Assembly (NCBI GenBank): GCA_036823255.1
Contig: DAISGC010000004.1
Span: forward strand, 1 to 64,000
Reading direction: 5' to 3'
Origin: UBA4658 sp002405485
GTDB lineage: Bacteria; Planctomycetota; Phycisphaerae; Phycisphaerales; UBA1924
Length of the DNA: 64,000 nucleotides
Positions 59,968 to 64,000 of this stretch are shown piece by piece. Position 1 is the first letter of the stretch; the number at the start of each line of letters is the position of its first letter. The position numbers and the translations under genes are program-made. Under the pieces are notes generated by a model, which was given only the letters and a program-made list of their open reading frames with translations, was not told where the DNA came from and made no database searches.

Positions 59968-61028
59968 ATGCCGGCTCCATCCTGGAAGACCCTGGCGTCG
60001 CGCGGCGCGACGAGCACTCTGTCGCCCCTGGCCACGCCGAGCATGCGGAATCGCTCGTGCGTCAGGTCCACCATGACCCGTTCGAGGTCGTCGGTCCGCA
60101 GCTCGACGCGCACCACCGGTCCCGCCGCGTTGACGTGGGTGATCGTGCCGTGCATCCGGTCGTTGTCGGCATCGAGTCCGTCGGTCATGATGTCCATCTC
60201 GTGGGGGCGGACATACCGGAGCCCTGCGGGTGGTCCCGCTCCGTCAGCGGCGGGTTCTCCAAGGGTCGCTCGGTGACTGAAGATGTTGACCCGCCCGAGG
60301 AACGTGCACACAAAGGGTGTCGCCGGCGCGTGATAGACATCCGCGGGCGGCCCGATCTGCTCGATTCGTCCCTTGTTCAGGACGACGACGCGATCGGCGA
60401 CCTCCAGAGCCTCTTCCTGATCGTGTGTCACGAGGATGGTCGTGACCTTCATCTTCGCGTGCAACGACCGGAGCCACGCTCGCAGGTCCGCTCGCACACG
60501 CGCATCCAGAGCGCCAAATGGCTCATCGAGCAACAGGACCCGCGGCTCAACGGCCAGAGCCCGCGCGAGCGCGACCCGCTGCCGCTGGCCGCCCGAGAGT
60601 TCGTGGGGCATGCGTTGCGCAAGCCCCTCAAGCTGCACGAGCCCGAGCAACTCGCGAACGCGTGCACGGATGTCCGCCTCGGCCGGTCGCGCCTTGCGGG
60701 GTCTCACGCGCAGCCCGAAGGCGATGTTCTCGCACACCGACATGTGCCTGAACAGGGCATAATGCTGAAAGACGAATCCGACCCCGCGTCCGCTCACGCT
60801 GGTGCCGATGATGCTCCGGCCGTCGAAGCGGACCTCCGGCTCGGGCCGACCCGCGACACCGGGATCCGGCGACTCAAGGCCGGCGATGATGCGGAGCAGG
60901 GTCGTCTTGCCCGAACCGGATGGGCCGAGCAGGGCGACGAGCTCGCCCGCATGCACGTCGAGGCTGACGTCGCTCAGCGCGGGATATGCACCGAAGGACT
61001 TGTGAATGTTGCGAAGCGCGATACTCAT
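59964..61028 (-). CDS. cysA: Sulfate/thiosulfate ABC transporter ATP-binding protein
   Basis: A 354-residue ATPase. ATG 61028 (MSIALRNIHKSFGAYPALS) overlaps the cysW stop by 4 bases. The nucleotide-binding domain has Walker A LGPSGSGKTTLLRI, the Q-loop FVFQHYALFRHM, signature LSGGQRQRVALARALA, Walker B RVLLLDEPFGALDA and H-loop TILVTHDQEEA. The C-terminal TOBE-like part (from about 250) matches CysA proteins (FLGRVNIFS, YVRPHEMDI). It powers sulfate import through CysT and CysW. Confidence 0.95.
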   Translation of the reverse strand: MSIALRNIHKSFGAYPALSDVSLDVHAGELVALLGPSGSGKTTLLRIIAGLESPDPGVAGRPEPEVRFDGRSIIGTSVSGRGVGFVFQHYALFRHMSVCENIAFGLRVRPRKARPAEADIRARVRELLGLVQLEGLAQRMPHELSGGQRQRVALARALAVEPRVLLLDEPFGALDARVRADLRAWLRSLHAKMKVTTILVTHDQEEALEVADRVVVLNKGRIEQIGPPADVYHAPATPFVCTFLGRVNIFSHRATLGEPAADGAGPPAGLRYVRPHEMDIMTDGLDADNDRMHGTITHVNAAGPVVRVELRTDDLERVMVDLTHERFRMLGVARGDRVLVAPRDARVFQDGAGI

Positions 61029-61927
61029 CGCTGCACCCCCGGTTCGAACCGCTCGCTCTCGCTTGCGTCGGCCTTCGCAGTCGCCCACTCGATCAGCGCT
61101 TTCACGCCGAGCGTGGCGAGTGCGAAGAGCGTCAACAGGGACGCAACGGCGAACGCAGCCGTCATCTGATAGTCGTTGTAGAGCACCTCGACGTGCAGCG
61201 GCAGAGTGTTCGTCTCGCCGCGAATGTGCCCGGAGACGACAGAGACCGCGCCGAACTCACCCATGGCGCGGGCGGTGGTCAGGATGACGCCGTAGAACAG
61301 CCCCCACTTGATGTTGGGCAGCGTGACACGCAGGAACATCTGCCACCCGCTGGCGCCAAGGGTGATTGCGGACAGCTCCTCGTCGCTCCCCTGCGCCTGC
61401 ATGAGCGGGATGAGTTCGCGGGCGACAAACGGAAAGGTCACGAACATGGTCGCCAGTACGATGCCTGGCAGCGCGAAGATGATCTGCACGTCATGCTCGC
61501 GGAGCACGTCGCCGAACCAGCCCCTCGCACCAAAGAGCAGAACGAACAGCAGCCCGGCGATGACCGGCGACACGGCGAAGGGGACATCGATGAGCGTGAT
61601 GAGCACGCCCTTTCCCGGAAACTCGAACCGGGCGATGGCCCAGGCGGCGGCGACGCCGAAGACCGTGTTGATCGGGACAGCGATGAGCGCCGTCAGGAGC
61701 GTCAGCCAGATCGCCGAGCGCGTGTCGGGCTCGGTGACGGCGAGCGCATAGGCCCGCACGCCGCCCTGCAAGGCATACGTGAACACGAGCGTCAGCGGAA
61801 GAAAGAGCACGACGGCGAGGAAAGCGATGGCGATGGCGATGAGCCCGCAGCGGACGATCAGCGACTCCTCGCCGCCGACCGGTCTCTGCGTGCTCTCCCG
61901 TGCGTGGTGTGTGTTGGCTGGACCCAT
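61025..61927 (-). CDS. cysW: Sulfate ABC transporter permease CysW
   Basis: A 300-residue inner-membrane permease with about six helices. The family EAA loop region is seen as EELSAITLGASGWQMFLRVTLPNIKWGL (shortened: LGASGWQMFLRVTLPNI), contacting CysA; ARAMGEFGAVSVVSGHIRG is the typical downstream sequence. It overlaps cysA by 4 bases. Its start lies well inside the unusually long reading frame of cysT, which runs 437 bases into cysW in another frame. Confidence 0.93.
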   Translation of the reverse strand: MGPANTHHARESTQRPVGGEESLIVRCGLIAIAIAFLAVVLFLPLTLVFTYALQGGVRAYALAVTEPDTRSAIWLTLLTALIAVPINTVFGVAAAWAIARFEFPGKGVLITLIDVPFAVSPVIAGLLFVLLFGARGWFGDVLREHDVQIIFALPGIVLATMFVTFPFVARELIPLMQAQGSDEELSAITLGASGWQMFLRVTLPNIKWGLFYGVILTTARAMGEFGAVSVVSGHIRGETNTLPLHVEVLYNDYQMTAAFAVASLLTLFALATLGVKALIEWATAKADASESERFEPGVQR

Positions 61928-62789
61928 GAATGCTGCCTTTGGACTGACCGCGTCTCATCCATGCCTGGAGGAGATTGATGATGAGGAGGAGCCCGAACGA
62001 TGAGACGAGCATCACGACACCGATCGCCGCGGCGCCGCCGTAGTCGTACTGCTCAAGCTTGATGAGCACGAGCAGCGGCGCGATCTCGGTGCGCCCCGGG
62101 ATGTTGCCGGCGATGAAATAGACCGACCCGAACTCTCCCACGGCCCGTGCGAGAGCCAGCACGAACCCGGTGAGCGCCGCGGGCAGAATGCTGGGGAGCG
62201 TGACCCGCGCGAAGATCTGGAGCCGAGAGGCCCCGAGACTCGCGGCTGCCTCCTCGACCTCGCGTTCGACCTCCTCCAGAGCCGGCTGCACTGTTCGCAC
62301 GACAAAGGGCAGACCGACAAGGGTGAGCGCAAGCACGATTCCCGGCCATGCATAAGCGACCTTGACGCCCAGCGGCTCAAGCCACCGCCCGAGCCATCCG
62401 GTCTGCGCGTAGAGCGTGGTGAGCGCGATCCCGCTGACGGCCGTGGGCAGCGCAAACGGAAGATCGACCAGCGCATCGATCAGCCGCCGACCGGGGAAGC
62501 GGTATCGGACAAGAACCCACGCTACGAGGACACCGAACACCACGTTCACGGTTGCGGCGGCGATCGATGCGCCGAACGTCAGGCGATACGCAGCGAGCAC
62601 CCGCGGGTCAGCCAGCGCCGTGCTCCAGAACGTCTCCGTCGGCACCCGTGCGGCTGATCCGACAAGACCGGCGATCGGCAGCAGCACGAGCAGACTGAGA
62701 TACAGGAGCGTCACGCCCATGCTGAGACCAAAGCCCGGCAACACGCGTCGCCGAGGAAGTCGCCGGGCTCTTGTCGTCAGAGTGCTCAT
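61491..62789 (-). CDS. cysT: Sulfate ABC transporter permease CysT, frame extended into cysW
   Basis: From ATG 62789 the first 280 residues are a normal CysT/CysU permease: helices near 22-45, 72-95, 105-130, 150-170, 205-225 and 250-275; ASLGASRLQIFARVTLPSI is the EAA loop for CysA contact, and ARAVGEFGSVYFIAGNIPG follows. The family usually ends right after LLIINLLQAW (near 61950). Here no stop follows in that frame, and it runs on for about 150 Arg/His-rich residues to 61491, inside cysW. The tail looks like a shadow of cysW, not a domain. In both other frames stops come soon after LLQAW, so a one-base insertion or deletion, real or from sequencing, would restore a normal end. The binding-protein gene is 43 bases upstream. 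Confidence 0.88.
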   Translation of the reverse strand: MSTLTTRARRLPRRRVLPGFGLSMGVTLLYLSLLVLLPIAGLVGSAARVPTETFWSTALADPRVLAAYRLTFGASIAAATVNVVFGVLVAWVLVRYRFPGRRLIDALVDLPFALPTAVSGIALTTLYAQTGWLGRWLEPLGVKVAYAWPGIVLALTLVGLPFVVRTVQPALEEVEREVEEAAASLGASRLQIFARVTLPSILPAALTGFVLALARAVGEFGSVYFIAGNIPGRTEIAPLLVLIKLEQYDYGGAAAIGVVMLVSSFGLLLIINLLQAWMRRGQSKGSIHGSSQHTPRTGEHAETGRRRGVADRPLRAHRHRHRFPRRRALSSADARVHVCLAGRRAGLCARRHRARHALGDLADAPDGAHRCPDQHGLRRRRRLGHRPVRVSGKGRAHHAHRCPLRRVAGHRRAAVRSALWCEGLVRRRAPRA

Positions 62790-62832
62790 GGTCTGCAACT
62801 GTCGCGGCGTACCGCCGCCGGATGTCGGGCCA

Positions 62833-63915
62833 TCACTTCTTCTTGAACACCTGGTCGAACGACGCGCCATCGGCAAAGTGCGCTTCGTGGGCCTTGGTCC
62901 ACCCGCCGAAGACCGCGTCGATCGTGAACAGCCGGATCGCCGGGAACGACTCACGATGCCGAGCGCTCACGTCCGGCTCCGTCGGTCGATAGAAGTTCCG
63001 CGCGGCGATCTCCTGTCCAACGGGAGAGTACAGGAACCGCAGGTACTCCTCGGCCGCGCGCCGATGCTCCGCACCCTTCTGGTCGACGTTCTTGTCCACG
63101 ACCGCGACGACAGGTTCGGCCTTGATCGACAGCGATGGGTACACGATCTCGACTCCCTCGGCGTCGAACTCGGCCCGGCCGAGCAACGCTTCGTTCTCCC
63201 ACGTGACCAGCACGTCGCCGAGCTTCCGCTGGATGAAGGTGTTCGTGGCGCCTCGTGCACCGCGATCCAGCACCGGCACGTTCTGGTAGACGCGCGTGAC
63301 AAACTCGAAGGCCTTGGCCTGGGCCTGCGCGACGCGCTCGGCGTGCTTTGGTTCACTGATGATCGTGTCGCACTCCGAGCCCAGTTCCCTGTGCAGGACC
63401 GCCCCCCAGATCGCGAGGTAGTTCCACCGGGCGACGCCGGACGTCTTGGGATTCGGGGTGATGACCTGAACGTCCGGCCGAACCAGATCGGCCCAGTCGG
63501 AGATCTTCTTGGGATTGCCTTTGCGCACGAGGAACACCAGTGTTGAGGTGTACGGCGCACTGTTTCTCGGGAGGCGGGACCGCCAGTCGGTCGGAAGCAG
63601 TTGCCCTTGAGCCGCGATCGCATCGATGTCATGTGCAAGCGCGAGCGTCACGACATCGGCCCGCAGACCGTCGATCACCGCTCGGGCCTGGCTGCCTGAT
63701 CCACCGTGCGACTGCTTCACGCTGACGGTGACGCCGGTCTTCTCGCGCCAGTGCTTCGCGAACGCCTCGTTGTACTCCTTGAACAGCTCTCGCGTCGGGT
63801 CATAGGAGACGTTCAGCAGCTCGATCGTCTGGGCTTGCAGCGGCAGAACGATCAACAGCATGGCGGCGGCCGCCGCGATAAGTCCCGTCATCCGTCCTTT
63901 GTGCGGTTTTCTCAT
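62833..63915 (-). CDS. Sulfate/thiosulfate-binding periplasmic protein
   Basis: A 360-residue Sbp/CysP-type solute-binding protein. ATG 63915 has AAAGG at a good distance, and starts a signal peptide ending near LQA-QT (about residue 29). Family sequence: LLNVSYDPTRELFKEYNEAF, VKQSHGGSGSQARAVIDGL, DVVTLALAHDIDAIA, STLVFLVRKGNPKKISDW, VITPNPKTSGVARWNYLA, and LGDVLVTWENEALL. It captures sulfate in the periplasm for the CysTWA importer. It is first in the operon; whether it is Sbp (sulfate) or CysP (thiosulfate) is not separable by eye. Confidence 0.94.
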   Translation of the reverse strand: MRKPHKGRMTGLIAAAAAMLLIVLPLQAQTIELLNVSYDPTRELFKEYNEAFAKHWREKTGVTVSVKQSHGGSGSQARAVIDGLRADVVTLALAHDIDAIAAQGQLLPTDWRSRLPRNSAPYTSTLVFLVRKGNPKKISDWADLVRPDVQVITPNPKTSGVARWNYLAIWGAVLHRELGSECDTIISEPKHAERVAQAQAKAFEFVTRVYQNVPVLDRGARGATNTFIQRKLGDVLVTWENEALLGRAEFDAEGVEIVYPSLSIKAEPVVAVVDKNVDQKGAEHRRAAEEYLRFLYSPVGQEIAARNFYRPTEPDVSARHRESFPAIRLFTIDAVFGGWTKAHEAHFADGASFDQVFKKK

Positions 63916-63974
63916 GTCATCGCCTTTCCGTTGCACGCTCGTGCGTGCCTGTGATCTGACCCACGCCTAGATCC

Positions 63975-63996
63975 CGATGGGCGTGGCCGCCCATCG
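63975..63996. repeat. Perfect inverted repeat upstream of the sulfate operon
   Basis: CGATGGGCG (63975-63983) and CGCCCATCG (63988-63996) form a 9-bp perfect inverted repeat with a 4-base centre, 60 bases upstream of the binding-protein start. There is no U-tract on either side within view. It could be an operator for the sulfate operon or the stem of a terminator that extends beyond the window edge. Confidence 0.5.
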
Positions 63997-64000
63997 CAAC

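Noticed and set aside
1..64000. CRISPR arrays, insertion sequences, prophage genes, tRNA or rRNA genes
   Set aside because: No regularly spaced repeats, transposase or integrase motifs, or RNA gene cores were recognised anywhere in the window.

Overview
The window is a GC-rich stretch of bacterial chromosome with no sign of plasmid, phage or insertion-sequence content. Protein-level signatures point to a planctomycete of the Phycisphaerae type. Four secreted proteins end in dockerin-like modules; three of these are paired FLNxWF repeats ending in a Cys almost at the C-terminus. Two proteins end in a PxP-hydrophobic-Arg-cluster tail of the PEP-CTERM kind. Further pointers are a prepilin-like protein with an H-X9-DG type C-terminus, a membrane protein ending in a CxxCGYDLRG...CPxCG zinc ribbon, a GlmU-like protein beside mreBCD, and a membrane Ser/Thr kinase behind an ECF-like sigma factor. 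The assignment is inferred from these features, not from a marker-gene search.

Layout. 1-9.1 kb: enoyl-CoA hydratase, metK, a DUF1570-like lipoprotein protease, a secreted GH13 enzyme with dockerin, a secreted serine hydrolase with a terminal dockerin-like doublet, and a coiled-coil protein of unknown function. 9.2-17 kb, all minus strand: a Cys/Met-metabolism PLP enzyme, a five-haem cytochrome with a C-terminal doublet, MqnD (futalosine menaquinone route), gamma-glutamyltransferase and PurF. 17.2-20.6 kb, plus: a pseudopilin-like protein, two tandem paralogous secreted proteins with different C-terminal tags, and ribosomal protein S4. 20.7-32.4 kb: a PpiD/SurA-like chaperone, a zinc-ribbon membrane protein, agmatinase, a membrane coiled-coil protein, TilS, a pseudo-receiver, SCO1, ScpB, a CYTH protein, SppA and PhoD.

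32.5-38 kb, minus: mreB-mreC-mreD plus a GlmU-like acyl/nucleotidyl transferase, then a membrane-anchored coiled-coil protein. 38.4-51 kb: ECF-like sigma factor and membrane kinase, TrpD on the opposite strand, then a 1195-residue largely disordered membrane protein translationally coupled to a membrane protein with two VWA-type MIDAS motifs, followed by a SpoIIE/RsbU-type phosphatase. 51-57.4 kb, minus: MmgE/PrpD, a CPBP-like membrane protein, PolX with PHP domain, a small membrane protein and a PEP-CTERM-like protein. 57.6-63.9 kb, minus: a complete sulfate uptake and activation operon (sulfate-binding protein, CysT, CysW, CysA, CysD, CysN).

Themes: sulfur and methionine metabolism (metK, PLP enzyme, cys operon), cell-surface assembly (dockerin-like and PEP-CTERM-like tags, pseudopilin, mre cluster), and Ser/Thr phosphorylation signalling (sigma-kinase pair, VWA proteins, PP2C-type phosphatase). 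No rRNA, tRNA, CRISPR array or transposase was seen. Starts were chosen from Shine-Dalgarno-like sequences, signal peptides and family lengths; several are uncertain and are flagged.
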